Of a DNA stretch of 64,000 nt, positions 48,660 to 61,248 are shown one piece after another. Under the pieces are notes generated by a model. That model did no database searches. It saw nothing but the letters and a program-made list of their open reading frames with translations, and had not been told where the DNA came from. The position numbers and the translations under genes were made by a program. Origin of the DNA: Sipunculus nudus. Lineage: Eukaryota > Annelida > Sipuncula > Golfingiida > Sipunculidae. The stretch is from assembly GCA_026874595.1 (NCBI GenBank), contig CM049317.1:63277118-63341117 (forward strand). The letters run 5' to 3'. Each line of letters begins with the position of its first letter. Within the stretch, counting starts at the first letter, position 1.

Positions 48660-50761
48660 GTTGACAATAAACTCAGGTCTGCTAAAGAAAAATTACAATA
48701 AAAGAGCAATCCAAGACTACATAATACATGCGTCGCACGTTTTTTCTTCCTCTGGCTTTAATAAATATGCGTTGGGTTTGTCGATAATTTAATTCAGCTA
48801 AGGAACTTTGATAGTACATATTTATGAGGTTTATGAAAATCCATTAGATATTTAGGAAGTCGTCCAAGCCTGGTGACTGCTGGTCTCATTAAATATGCAT
48901 GGAATTTGCTGGGAGTCGAACTTAGGCGAGATATTTTATTAGTTTTTATTTCTCTTAAGTCTCATCAAAATCTATTTTATTCCTGGTAAGGAATAATCTC
49001 ATTAAAATGTGTGGTTTTGTTTATAATCAAACTTGGGCGAGACAATCTATTGGTAAGTTGTTTTGGCGAATTCCATGAAGATCCACACAGCCCATGTAAG
49101 TTTTCGTAGCGACACTCAAAGTTAACAGACCGACATATCATAATACGTCCCGTCATAAAGCTACGTATTAAATTATTTGATTCTCCAGAAAAAAAAAATT
49201 ATGTATTTAATAATCAAAATTATTAAAATGGTCGTAGCCATTATGACCACGTCAGGGCTTTTAAAATATTATGAGAATTTAATAAAAACAGATATTTCCC
49301 GTAAGCTCGATATTTTCATATTGTTTTTACTCCGTTGTCACATCAAAGTCTTCTCGTTCATCAAAAGATTCTGGAAAAAAAGATAGTTTGATGAAAAGAA
49401 GTAACTATCTTTCATGTATCATCTGACCTCTGACCTCATTTAATATGCACATATATTGAGAAGGACCGAATAAAAGCTAGAAACTTTACTGGCTAATATT
49501 TGTAGCGGGTTTCATGAAAGTCGATAATTTTTTAAGGACGTGACGATAACGAAAGGTAACTACAAATCAATATGCAACAATTCAAACATTTCAATATTAA
49601 AGCATGAACTAAAGGCAATATAAAAGTGTCAATGTTGTATATATTTATTAGATTTATAAGACTTAGTAACAGGCATAATGTAAAATAGAAAAATGAAATT
49701 AAGACAGTCAGCAGTTCGTTAAATGCTAAAAGTCATAAATTATAAGTTAACAAAAACTATTTGATGTTAAAACAAATAAAATTAGAACTTTTTGCAATTT
49801 TGAAATTAATCTAATAAACCAAAAAAAGTTAACACTACACTAGTTGTTTATATTATTGATGACACTAGAAGTAGTCCTGGCCTGTCTTTTTAAATTAGTC
49901 CCATGAAAGCAGCATGTTTGCTTGGATAAAAGGTGCTAATGTTAACATGTGCCTTACTAACTGATACTGTACTGTGGGATGTACCCGCACGTTTGTTTTT
50001 GTCTTTTTGTAGGTCTAGGATAACTCGCTATAAACCGGCCTAGTAGGGCCATTGTAGAATCAGTAACCTCAGTGATAATTTAAGTGATTAAACGATTGAG
50101 TATTTCATTTAAAAAATACAGAAAGATGTGGATACAATGAAGTGAAAATTGACAAAGAAAAAAGTAGACAGCGAATACCGGTAGAGAGAAACGGAAGGAC
50201 GGAAAAGATAGTGACAGTGGTAGAGAGGAGTCCGCGTGTCTGTTTAAGAGAACAAATAAATATGTGTACAGTTAAACTCAACATTGTAGTTGCAGTAAAG
50301 GGAGTTAAGCAGCGATGGTGGAGAGGTGAGAGATGTACATACATATATGTGTACAAGTGGAACGTATACAAGATGAATAACTTAGATTAAAATAAAAATA
50401 AGCTTTTATAATTTAGTTGTATGAGATTATATAGAAACTGTCCAGTAAATGCGACTCTCCAATGCAGATGGTACAGGTCAAAGAAGAGACATCGAGCGAC
50501 AAATGCAGGTGGCTCTTTTGGTAGACGGACTGACTATTTTTAGATGTATATAGTTTCTCTCAGATTTAAGCAAGATACAATGGTATTTTTTAGATACTGA
50601 GATGAATTTTAGGATAGCAGAAAACGTCAACGCACACATTTTTATTTTCATTTTTTATCAAATGTGTATATAGGCTTAATTATAGCCTGTTTGATTCTGT
50701 TCGAGGGAGCGTTTTATAATACAAAAATATATTTAAAAAAAAGAAAGATAATAAGGAGAAT

Positions 50762-50797
<36 letters not shown>

Positions 50798-52480
50798 AGA
50801 GTAAAGAAATAAAAAGAAAAGGGAATACAACCTGTTAAAAACAGTAATGTATATAGTAGAATGAAAAGAAAGATTGTTAGGGGCCACTGCCGTATCACCC
50901 AGCATGCAGGAAGTAAAAGGTAGAAAATTATATGTATATGTATAACTTGTAAAAAAAAGAAAATAATAGCAATAAGAAATGCCAGACTACGGTTAAGAAG
51001 ACACCGAAATACATCAATGAACGTAACCAAAAGTTCATAAGAAAGGTCTATTGATATAAGGTGATCGAATATATAGAATAGAAATAAAACGTAAGTGTAT
51101 CTATATAATGAGAGTGATAGATGAACCCCTGCTTATATTGTAAAAAAAAAGAAAATGTAGATAAAAAAAATCTAGAATACAGAAATATAAAAATAAGAAT
51201 CGAAAGAAATGGGGTCTTGCGCCCCAACAACCCCGCTAACCCCCCCCCCCCTTTAGAACTGTGTGTGACGTAAGCATACTTTGTGCATACGGGGCTACAC
51301 GAGAGCGAGACATTAAGTCACAAAACATGTTGTCACATATTTTCATTTGGTCATGTTGACTTCAGACTTTCCAGTACCTATAGTGTTGATACTACGCTAT
51401 AGCGTTGACTGATACTAAATTATTGCGAACGAGGCAGACCTGCAAGTTTGAATATACTCGTTATTGATTAATTATGTACTATTGAACAAAGGAAGTATGA
51501 CCCCTTGCATATCGAATGAGCGGTACCGGCGGTAGGCTGAAGCCCGGCTTATATAGTCGTACCCTGTAGTTTTTCTTTTCACTAGTTTTTTTTTTTCACT
51601 TGATTCAAATATTCGTCCTGTACTGGCTGTAGTATGTATCTTAGCTCGGCCCACAGGTCCGATTCAAGCCCCGCGAAACCCCTCGTTAACACAATTGTTC
51701 CCGTTGTTATACTGAGTCACCCATGCACTATCATGAAAGTCCATTAGGATAACGGATGCTTTTGGTATATTAGGGTACTAATAGGGAATATTACGGGACG
51801 GTTTATTGAGTTAAAACAAGAGAATGTAGACAATCTAGAGAGCATAGAAAATACTTTACTACATCCGTTTAGAATTATTAAAAATTATCAAAATATAGGA
51901 CTCCTGATTATAATTAATAAAAACATACAATCGTTTTATAGCCATAATACACAAATCGATCTAACTTAAAAAATACGATGTATACTCTCATAAAGGTAAA
52001 CCTTATTATTCGAAATAACATAGACATTTGTTCATTTATATTGCATTTTTACATATTTTAATAATTTACAAATATGGAATCTCTAATAAATAGAAATATC
52101 ACCGTATGAATTAAATATATCACAGAAATGCATACCCTCTGATAGTTACCCTGAAAGTTAATTGTCGGAATTATGAAATAAACCTAAATACAAATTTTAA
52201 GTAACATATAAACATAATTACTTAAAGACTTTATAATTCCGCAAAAAGCCTATGCAATAAACAACGCTAATTTACAGGGATTTCATTAAATACCAAGAGT
52301 AATCCCAAATTATATGCTATAGTAAACATTAGTGACCAAAAGTTAACAAAAGAGTTAATCACTAACTAGAATCCAGAATGTTTTGTACAAAATGAACCAA
52401 AATAACCCATTTACAAGTTGCATATATACATATATACATATATTTTACACTATATACAACAAACCATCTTAAATCCGAAA
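48660..52480. other. Non-coding interval
   Basis: No convincing exon. Purine-rich A/G sequence with AT tracts runs from about 50.1 to 51.2 kb ((TA)n at 50765-50796). The 82-codon plus-strand frame at 50142-50390 is lysine/arginine-rich because of this composition. A C-run is at 51240-51252. A phrase at 51650-51695 (CTCGGCCCACAG, AACCCCTCGTTAAC) reappears inverted at about 56121-56155. Confidence 0.4.
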
Positions 52481-52489
52481 ATGTACAGA

Positions 52490-52754
52490 TCAAACTATGG
52501 TAAAGTATGCGGATGGGTTGTATACCTTGGCTACTTCCCTAACTAACTCTCCCACAGAAAGATCTCCTTCTACATAGCTGTCCCCGAGGGTAAACAGACT
52601 TGCATGCATGGCCCGGGTTCTCTGACGCTGCTGTCTTTTCAGTTTGTGTTGTATCGTCACTCCTTTGGCCTCAAAGTGGAGAAGAGGAACCAGCAAGTAC
52701 ATGTTGAGTTTCCCGCTGGATGACCCCATTCTGCTGTCATGTGATTGTGCCATC
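52490..52754 (-). CDS. MULE-type transposase, C-terminal exon
   Basis: Acceptor TTATTATTCCAG, then one base completing a tryptophan codon with exon 53520-53204, then 87 codons to TGA. It contains KLNMYLLVPLLHFEAKGV and continues through RQQRQRTRAMHASLFTLGD to SVGELVREVAKVYNPS. The pattern of (M/F)Y.L..LLH.EA followed by a basic helix and a terminal helix resembles, from memory, the C-terminus of MULE-type (FLYWCH-associated) transposases that are abundant in invertebrate genomes. It is probably transposon-derived; domestication cannot be judged from one copy. Confidence 0.6.
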
Positions 52755-53203
52755 CTGGAATAATAATGAAAAAAAAGTGTAAAAACTTAATGCAGATGTA
52801 TTATGTCTAGAAACAAACCATGTTTACTGTTTTGAACCTTGAAGGCGCAAAAGGATGGCTTGTATTTTAAGATACAAGTTTATTTGTTCAAACAATCTAC
52901 ATGCTGGATCAATTTTCCAAATTTATATCATTGACGTTGTTTTTATAATGAAAGTCCATGTTAGGATTGCCGACAGATGGCCCTACGGGAAAACATTGTG
53001 CATTGCCTAAGTATAGTATTCAGGAAAAAATGTTTAGGTTTATGTTGGGACTATATTAATATTGCACTATAGTAACGATTGCTTGAGCATCCCCGCAGGA
53101 CTATATACCCCGTTTATCGCATGAAATATATATTATTGGTTAAAATATCAACGTTAACAGTAATGCATATTATTAATCAGCATCAATTTCAAAAGAAATT
53201 CAC

Positions 53204-53520
53204 CAGCCTTTCGGGTTGTTGTTAGACCGTGTGACCCGCATGAACACGGACCAAGCTTGTGGCGGCCGAACCGTTGACTCCACAAACTCTTCTGGACATA
53301 ATCCATTAACTGTACCAGAAGCTGGTTGTTGGACTTCATGACACTCGGGGATTCTTGGATCTGCTCATGGGGGAGGAAAGGAAGCGCTAGTAGTCGCCTG
53401 ATGTGATTATGGACCCGGCTTGACTTGCCTTCATTCCGACCTTCTGGACTTTTTGGAAGACAGCTTGGCTCCTGTGGAATGACACGTCCGGATAAACTCG
53501 ACGTAAGGCCGATCATGTTG
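53204..53520 (-). pseudogene. MULE-type transposase, upstream exon with frame break
   Basis: Begins after a poly-T TTTTTTTTAG acceptor. One frame gives HNHIRRLLALPFLPHEQI and LLVQLMDYVQK, matching the region after the DDE core in MULE transposases. About 40 codons later the expected WSVFMR (53253-53236) and RSNNNPKGW signature (compare RTNNDVEGWH) are in a different frame, so an indel near 53295 breaks the reading frame. The donor GGCTG|GTGAAT carries two bases and joins the exon at 52754 in phase, placing NNNPKGW next to the downstream exon. The key D/H of the family signature are also altered. The conserved splice plus frameshift suggest a decaying copy. Confidence 0.6.
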
Positions 53521-53529
53521 CTAAAAAAA

Positions 53530-53794
53530 AAACATGCGTTATTAATTTTCTTATATACCACTCATATACCAAGTATTTAACTCCATGTTTCAATTTCGCT
53601 ATTGTAAAAGGATTCTGCTATACCGCGCTGCTGGTTCCTTGTTACTGAGTATATGAAGGACGGTGGCTTCGTTATATTATGAAGTCCTGAAAGGGTATGA
53701 ATCTACTAATCTACTATGGAGCTGTAGCATTATATAAATCAAAGAAGAATTACCAATAGGCCACCCATGCTGCTCTTCTATGATATAAATATCT

Positions 53795-53839
<45 letters not shown>

Positions 53840-54308
53840 CATTGTTATTGCTTATAACTAGTTTTTTTTTATAATACCTATTTATTTTAGTACCTCTCCC
53901 AAAATCCATCACACAATTATTCTTCAGTGCTATCTCATCAGGCAGTAGCGAGGACACCGCAAGGAACACATGTAAAGTTAAATGAAATGTATGGGTATAA
54001 TATTCACGTGCACAAGAGTTATAGTATTATACACTCCGGCAAATAGAATATATAAAGTGAATAAGACATATATCTTTGATAGAATGTCCACTGATGTTTG
54101 ATTACTATATTTTACATAACTGAGATGGCATTTTGAATGTAAAACATCTGCAGATCTTAAATGTGCCATCATTATACCATGTCTTGACTCTTTCAAGTAG
54201 ATCCAGTGGCATGCAAAATAATTTTTAATGCAATGGTATCACTTCTTATCTTTATTTTCATCATACATGCGATTTTTTTATATATTACGTACTATTTCAA
54301 TCTATAAG

Positions 54309-54310
<2 letters not shown>
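53530..54310. other. Non-coding interval with TA tract
   Basis: (TA)n at 53800-53836. No gene recognised. Confidence 0.4.

Positions 54311-54311
<1 letters not shown>

Positions 54312-54378
<67 letters not shown>
54312..54378. repeat. (TA)n microsatellite
   Basis: Pure TA tract of 66 bp directly abutting a MITE. Confidence 0.9.
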
Positions 54379-54382
<4 letters not shown>

Positions 54383-54550
54383 ACCCCACAATAACGACCA
54401 CCTTGGGGACTGACCAAAGTGGTTGTAATTTGGAGGTTGTTGTATTTCTGAAACTGTAAGTTACGTGAATCGTATATGCGGGACCAAGAAAAGTGGTAAT
54501 TGTGGGGTGGTCGCAATTGCGGGGTGGTCGCAAGGCGGGGTTCCACTGTA
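54379..54550. mobile_element. MITE with GGAACCCC terminal inverted repeats
   Basis: Left end TTGGAACCCCACAATAACGA then CCACC; right end GGTGGTCGCAAGGCGGGG then TTCCACTGTA. These are inverted repeats of about 24 bp with a few mismatches. TA flanks both ends, fitting a Tc1/mariner-like target site. The subterminal GGGGTGGTCGCAA is repeated. Non-coding, about 170 bp. Confidence 0.75.
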
Positions 54551-55796
54551 TATATAAATGTCCATATGTGTCACATTTATTTTCCTATATGCCGTGTTAA
54601 TAAAAATATACCTTCTTTTAGTCTTCTTTCTTTCTTTTTGTCATCAAAACAAATACAAGAGGTACTTGTTTCATGTCCTTGCCTTTCCTGGGGAAAGCAT
54701 GTATGCTAAAAAGCCGTTTTAAATGCCTTCTCACACTTCCCTGTATCATTGGTGTCCAGTTGATCTATCTGCAGCTACAACAAAATAAAGTCTTTGTTCT
54801 TTTCTTTATAGGTTTTTAACCGTTAGGGTTGTATACAAATGCCGATTTAACGATACAGGTAGACACAGAAAGTACGAAATACATTGATCTATATGATCAT
54901 CATGTAATATACGCTCAAACATCTTTTAGGTATATACGACATTTTACAGATGAGCACACTTTTCTGGAATTTTAATAATATTTATACTATAAGAATGACT
55001 ATAACGATGATGTTACCAAATACCATTAGGCTAATCATTTGAAAATAACAGGACAAGCATAGTGTACTCAGACGTCATCATTTTGACCAACTAATACATA
55101 ACAATCGTTTGATTCACAATTAATGATCAAAGCTAGTGTGGGCAGTTAATGAATACACATATAAAAAGTAATTTTATTGAATTTCCTAAACTTCCCTGCC
55201 GGAAATTTCACATTTTTAGTGATAACGACAAAACGTCTTATTAATAAAATTGGATGTTCCAAAACGCTTGAATATTTTCAAATACGTATTTCTAAACTGT
55301 GATAGTTAACCCTTGAAATATCATTTCTGACATTTGCCTTGCATGTATGTTTCAATAGTTATCCACTATTTAACATCATCCAGAAGGCTAAAATCCAGCT
55401 ATCACTACCATGATTAATATTATTACAAATTCCCTATCAGTGGTGTCTGAAGACTTCTTAAAATTGTAAGTTATTAACATAAATCATTTGTAAATCTTTC
55501 GCCAGCCCTGGAATTATATATATAAAACATTATATCTTAAAAGATCTTATAAGAAACTAAATCCATCCAATATGAAGCAGGGTATACCTAATTTCCCATC
55601 CAGTATAGATATTTATTATGTACTTCCAGCTTCACAAACAGTGCAGGTCCACTCAGCGTTCAGCTTGCTCCTTCTATACTTAGCTTGACTGATACCAGTG
55701 CAGACTCAAGTTTATTAAACTAGTAAGTCTATCTAAAAGGCGTCACTCTTTATCATAACCTTCGCTTCAACTAATGACTAACATAGTTATACCACT

Positions 55797-55857
<61 letters not shown>

Positions 55858-56140
55858 CAATATGATGTATTATTATTTGGAGTATCAGAGAAATATACTT
55901 TTGATTGTTTCAGAATTGTGCACGGTTTCACTCGGTTTCACTATCTGTATATCTATGTTATTTTTCAATTGTTGTGTGCCCTATTTTTTTTATTCTTTGA
56001 AAATTCAGCTCTTGTTGCTTCGTGGCATTCAAGTATCGGTATTTTTACACGACCAAGGCACTACTTCATGCATGCCGCGTGAATCTTATATGAGGGGATA
56101 ACTAGCCTATTAACTACGGTAAGAATTGAGTTAACGAGGG
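54551..56140. other. Non-coding interval
   Basis: (TA)n at 55797-55850. Frames around 55862-56101 are AT-rich and unsupported. No exon recognised. Confidence 0.4.
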
Positions 56141-56147
56141 GTTTCTG

Positions 56148-56312
56148 TGGGCCGAGTGTCTCTGGGACCGACCGACGGCCTCGGGGCCGAGTGTCGCTAT
56201 GTCCAATTGCTTAGGGGCCGACTGTCTCTGGGGCCGAATGTCTCTTGGGCCGAGTGTCTCAGGGGCCAAAGAGAAACTTGGACCGATTCTCTCCAGGGCC
56301 GAGAGTTCCTGT
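56148..56312 (+). repeat. GC-rich minisatellite, unit about 17 bp
   Basis: Variants of GGGGCCGAGTGTCTCTG repeat about eight times with some longer units. The 72-codon open frame across it is a repeat artefact. Confidence 0.8.
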
Positions 56313-56319
56313 ATTCTAT

Positions 56320-57084
56320 AAAACCTAGAACCTGTTATAAAATTAGGTCAGAAAACGTTCGATAGCACAGAACACAGGCTGTTCGTTTCGAATGTAACTT
56401 GAGGAGCGCACAGCAAAATATTCCAAACACATCACAAGGACATCTGATTGTACCAGATCCGTCTTCGCAACTATAAAAGTGACCTTTTTACTTTCGGACA
56501 TATAGGTACCAATTAACTATCTAAGTTCATTGTTTTTCCGTTCGTCAACGTTTTCGTTTTTAATGACAGCCTTTACTTAAGCAAGCTCATACATTAATCA
56601 CAGAGGCGTTATAAGAAGTCACTTGGAGTAAATAATATTTATGCAGAGGAAGTCAGAAATAACATCAGCTCTAATTATGGTGCCTATTCACCTACCTTAT
56701 GAAAACGAATTTAAGTGATTTCTTGCTTCTTCTGTGTATATATTAATCATCCGAGGGTAATTCTGGTCATGAAAAGCTCTTATAATGCCTCTGTGAAGGA
56801 TGTATGAACTTGTTTATCGTCAACGTGTTTGTAAACACAGAAATGTTGACAAACGGGAAAAAACATGTAACCTAACGTGGGAGGTTGCAAATACATGTAT
56901 GTGGAGGTAGAAAGGTCGCTTATTGCCATTCGTAAACCTACGTTCCCAGGAGAGTAACATACAGAAAGGCACCACCAAAGATTAGATTTCAGCTCTTAAT
57001 GTCTCAATCCTGCCCTTTCCTGTATAAGTGCAAATGATGAACAGACCCAACAACATGTCTTGTCTGTTATAGCCAGCATGTTTT
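56320..57084. other. Non-coding interval
   Basis: No gene or repeat recognised before the duplicated block starts. Confidence 0.35.
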
Positions 57085-58115
57085 ACCCATAGCCATATCA
57101 CATGACCTAGCATGTGACGATGAAATGATAATAAAATAGATCATTGATGGCGGAGTGCGGATTTTATTAGTGGAGTGATTATTTTCACATGTCAATTTTA
57201 ACAAATTAACGTGCTAAATTACTTTTATTTATCATGTGGGTGCTGCTTTTATTTCATTAAATTTTTCCCTGTTGGAGCCTAGTTGATAATTTGGACAAAT
57301 AAACCCCCTTTTTTGTGGCGTCCAGGCTCGATAGGGATGCCCGTAATATGCATATCCTACGTGTATGTCAAATAAGTTTGAAATCTATCCTTAAACTTCA
57401 TATGTGGTAATTTGTGTGTACACAGATTTTTTTCACATGATATCACTGTAAGTGATCTAGCAGTAAATTCTTCCGTGTGCAGTGAACAGATCGAAAGCAC
57501 AGTTATTTACCCGACAACTTTCTTAATTGTGTTTGTAGTTTTCTATTGAGACATATTTTAATGGCTGGTATTCATTTAAATCTCTACATTTCACAGATAA
57601 CTAGGCTGTTAATTCCTTAAGCTCTAAAATGAAAACCAACTTGGAGATGACCAAAAGTTCATGTATTCTTGGTCACAAACCTTCCTTTTATTTACTTTGC
57701 CTTGGATACATGTAAAACAAATGTTAAATAGCCTAACGTAAATACTCCCTGACACATAAATAAATCTACTTTGGCAATGAGACGTGACTCGTAGGGATCT
57801 TTTTAAATATGGTATATGGTATATGGTATATGGCATTTAAGTTTAAGGTAAAATAGGATCTTTATAATAGTTTCACCCTAAACCTATTTGTGGAAACTGT
57901 AGTATCTGTATGTTTTCATCATTTCAATTCCGCACCATATTGACTGATCAAATGTGTTATTCTAGATTATCACAAATACACACTTATAACAGGTTAGCAT
58001 TATCTCCTCTCAATATCCGGAGGCATGAAACATCCCGGTAGGCTCATTACAAGCGATAATACGAATAATGATGACAAACATTGACATAAATGGTTTACTT
58101 TCCATATCTTGATAA
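57085..58115 (+). repeat. Segmental duplication, right copy, block A
   Basis: Diverged direct copy of 61-1460 with the same order of landmarks: ATCACATGACCTAGCATGTG, ATTTGGACAAATAAA, TAATATGCATATCCTA, GATCTAGCAGTAAA, ATCACAAATACACAC, ATATCCGGAGGCATG and TTGACATAAATGG. A short (ATATGGT)n run lies at 57808-57834. No exon seen. Confidence 0.75.
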
Positions 58116-58296
58116 AATTAGTTTTAACTTTTTCATTAATTGTGAAAAGAATTGATGTATAAGTTTAAAAGTTGAAGCAGGTAGTCCCGGCTGACCCAAA
58201 ATTTAAGTGGTCTGTATTGAATGCAAACGACTGCTTGGGGAGAAATCGAACCGTTAATATTACATATTGTCAACTGTAACAGATTGAGCCAATGCA

Positions 58297-58404
58297 GTCC
58301 AGAACTGGACGCTGATGGGCCTAACAGACCACGCCATCCCGCTCTCTAACGCACCTGTTAGCCAGTGGGTAGGAGCGATAGGCTTGTACGGTCCAGTTCT
58401 GGAC
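58297..58404. repeat. Fold-back element with GTCCAGAACTGGAC ends
   Basis: GTCCAGAACTGGAC at 58297-58310 is the exact reverse complement of 58391-58404 and is itself nearly palindromic. Inside, CCTAACAG and CTGTTAG add to the stem. A small MITE or structured element of 108 bp, absent from the left copy of the segmental duplication. Confidence 0.7.
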
Positions 58405-59034
58405 AAGAGCCAAAGGGTTCCTCAAAATTCAACAGGACGCGTCATATATTTATTGTAATCTGGGTGAGTCAAGTAGATCACATTAGTCTGAGTTTGAATC
58501 ACAAGTGTATGGCTTGGGGTGTGGGTAAATAGATCGTTTCCTCACAATAAACGAGCGACGTAGGTAAATGGTAATAAACAGAGTATTGTAGTTCATTAAT
58601 ATGTGTTGGATAAAACTTGTTTCTATGAAAATTACATAAAGGGAATAATTTGTGTTAAGGCTTCAAGAAATAAGTAATAATTTGTAAACACACTCATCTG
58701 GAATGTAAGGTCAAGAATATAACATTTCGAAAGCGGACTCATCTGGAATATCCAGAGAAGTTGTTACCTTGAACTTTGATCAATCTTTATATTGAAGTTT
58801 GACTTTTGAGACACGTATATTCGGCTTACATACAATACCTAACTGGAGGAAATTCGTTTTGAATATAAACGACCTCTGTCGGTAAGGGCGAAGTAAGATT
58901 AGATACTGTATATAACCTTTATTTAGACGCAGGTTTCAACGGTATATCATACCACAAATTGTTGCTCGATAAGCGCGCATCTCTATAGTAATTCGATTAG
59001 GGTTCTCCATTATTTGGCCTATGGTGACTGAGTA

Positions 59035-59270
59035 TATGCGCTGGTTAAATGGATAAAATATCCAGAACTCGGCGGCTAGGGGTACAAAACTATTCGCATC
59101 GGTTCGATAACTAGGTCACAAATAGTATATTCACCACATTGCAGACATCTGCTGCAGAAGACGTAATGTAGGGTTGTGGAATTATAAATTGTTATGAACA
59201 AGAATAGATAATTAAGGGTCCTGGTGTATGCAAAGCCCTGGTCCAATTTACTTGCTTTGTTATATTGTTC
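59035..59270 (+). repeat. Segmental duplication, right copy, block B
   Basis: Copy of 4960-5345: TCCAGAACTCGGCGGCTA, GGGTACAAAACTAT, GGTTCGATAA and CCCTGGTCCAATTTAC in the same order. Confidence 0.65.
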
Positions 59271-59438
59271 AGTTCATTAGATTTAAGTTTCTGAAACACA
59301 GATACCATTTATTAGTTCCGCCATACAAGGATATGATATGATACATGCTAGGGTATATGCATTATCACATAATAACTTCTAAATTCTTTCGAGGTTAAAT
59401 TCTTTCCAACAGTCTGTAATTGTTTCGCTTGTCCATTG

Positions 59439-59440
<2 letters not shown>

Positions 59441-59488
<48 letters not shown>
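59441..59488. repeat. (TA)n microsatellite
   Basis: TA tract about 40 bp beyond the probable terminal exon on the minus strand. Confidence 0.9.
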
Positions 59489-59497
<9 letters not shown>

Positions 59498-59528
59498 CAT
59501 TGAACTGCTTCCAATAAAAGTCAGACAG

Positions 59529-59894
59529 TCAGTAGGACGTGTACACAGGGTTGTTCTCTACATACATCGTCTCATTCGTCATGTGCTCGAATTCCGTCGG
59601 CAGTCTTCCATTGTTCAGACCCACGGTCTGTTTTTGTTTGAAGTAAACTGACACGTCAGATCCGTGAAGATTTTCCGGGTGAGCTCACACCCTTGTTCTA
59701 TCACCGTTTCTTTAATTGGTAGCTTAGAGATCAATGAACCTGGGTCTGCTGGACTTCTCGGAAGAGACCTTGTATTTGCATGACCGTTACTAATCGTGTC
59801 ACACGGGGAATAGAAAATTTCAGAGTAAATCTGTGACAGGCCACGTGTGCTTCTCCGAATCGTAGCCAGAAGTCCTTTACCAATTACTTCGGCC
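59529..59894 (-). CDS. Candidate terminal exon of a minus-strand gene, possible receptor tail
   Basis: Two overlapping readings compete. From acceptor CATTACAG (exon start 59894) one frame stays open for about 92 codons to a TGA at 59617-59615 (contains GKGLLATIRRSTRG). From a second acceptor, GACGTGTCAG (start 59647), another frame reads YFKQKQTVGLNNGRLP and ends ETMYVENNPVYTSY then TGA at 59531-59529. The latter resembles the tail of a transmembrane receptor, with a basic stop-transfer-like start and tyrosines in YVEN and NPVY contexts that suit SH2/PTB docking. It lies downstream, on the same strand, of the lectin-like exons at 62.6-63.3 kb and could be their cytoplasmic tail, but no transmembrane exon was found between them. 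Confidence 0.35.
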
Positions 59895-59899
59895 CTGTA

Positions 59900-61212
59900 A
59901 TGTTAAATGGTGTCTCATGAGAAAGTTAATATGAAACAACAAGCTTCAATTACGATAGCACAAATGATAAAACCAAATATCTAAAATCAAATCAAGATTT
60001 GTTTTAAATTCATATTAGATCCATCAATTTTAAAGTTTATTTTGAACATATGTTAGAAAATACATTTATTTCCTGTGAACCGATACAACGAAAATATCAC
60101 AATACGCTAAAGTGTTGTCGCAAAATGTCGGAGATACCAATTTCTATATATACACAAATGGAGTTCGATACGAGCGGGATATCCAGAGTATAAATTTGAC
60201 TGGAATATATATTTATTCACTCGTCGCCAGAAAGGAATCTTAGACCTGAACTAATTCCACCAATCAGAATACACTAGAGTGCGATTAGAGAAATATATGG
60301 CAATATTGTCACAGAAAACTTGACGAGTATTTCTCTGCGCGTATTGATCAAAGGGAGTGAGGGCACTGATTATATTAAAAGGACCACTCAAGCTCCCGGG
60401 GCCTCATAAATATGGAATTAGGTCCCGCACTGAAAACGTGATTAAAGTTCAATAGCCACTGACTAATTACCATAAGCCTCAATATTGCGACAATAAAACA
60501 GTTAAAACTGTTGGCGAGTTATACATAGAAATGTATAAATAATGTATAAATGTCTGGTATATAGCACTGGTTTGTATTCAATGCACAAGGCCGCTTATGC
60601 AACCTATGATATCAATGTTATGTGTTCCGTTGACAAAATGTTTTCAAAGTGTTTACTATTATATACACAACATGAGTCTACTGCGGATGTTAGTTCTGTT
60701 GACCAATCTCTCGTTGCCATGACATCCATGGTTATTCATTATCTCGTTTTGTCCTCAAACCCGAATTGCAAGCCGGATACAGCAGCCGATGGAAAGCATT
60801 GATACACCACAACATATAACACCAGCGGTTAAGAAGATGATGAAATCTGCAATAAAAAGGGGCAATTCGCATGATATAAAACAACCATCAGCCGTGGAGG
60901 TTATGTTTTATCCACCATGCCATTTCAATGTTTGTTATTTTGTCTGTTAGAAGGATCATGCATAACTGACAGTGTATATAGAAGTTGCACTCCGGTCCTG
61001 GAAGATCTAATTAAACATTGAATTTTGTTCGTATTATCGGAAAAGACACCGAAAATCGTTTTACTTTCGTGCTGTTGTGCATAATGAGGGATGTATGATC
61101 TAGCATATGATGTCTGTCCTTGCATTTATCGTTCTGTATTTAAGAGCTTCCTCAAACGTTTGTTATTTGTTTCTTCCGGGCAGGATTATGACTAAATGAT
61201 ATCCATTATATA

Positions 61213-61248
<36 letters not shown>

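Noticed and set aside
59090-59120. GGTTCGATA resembling a tRNA T-arm (also at 5030-5050)
   Set aside because: No acceptor, D or anticodon stems could be paired around it; it is part of the duplicated block.
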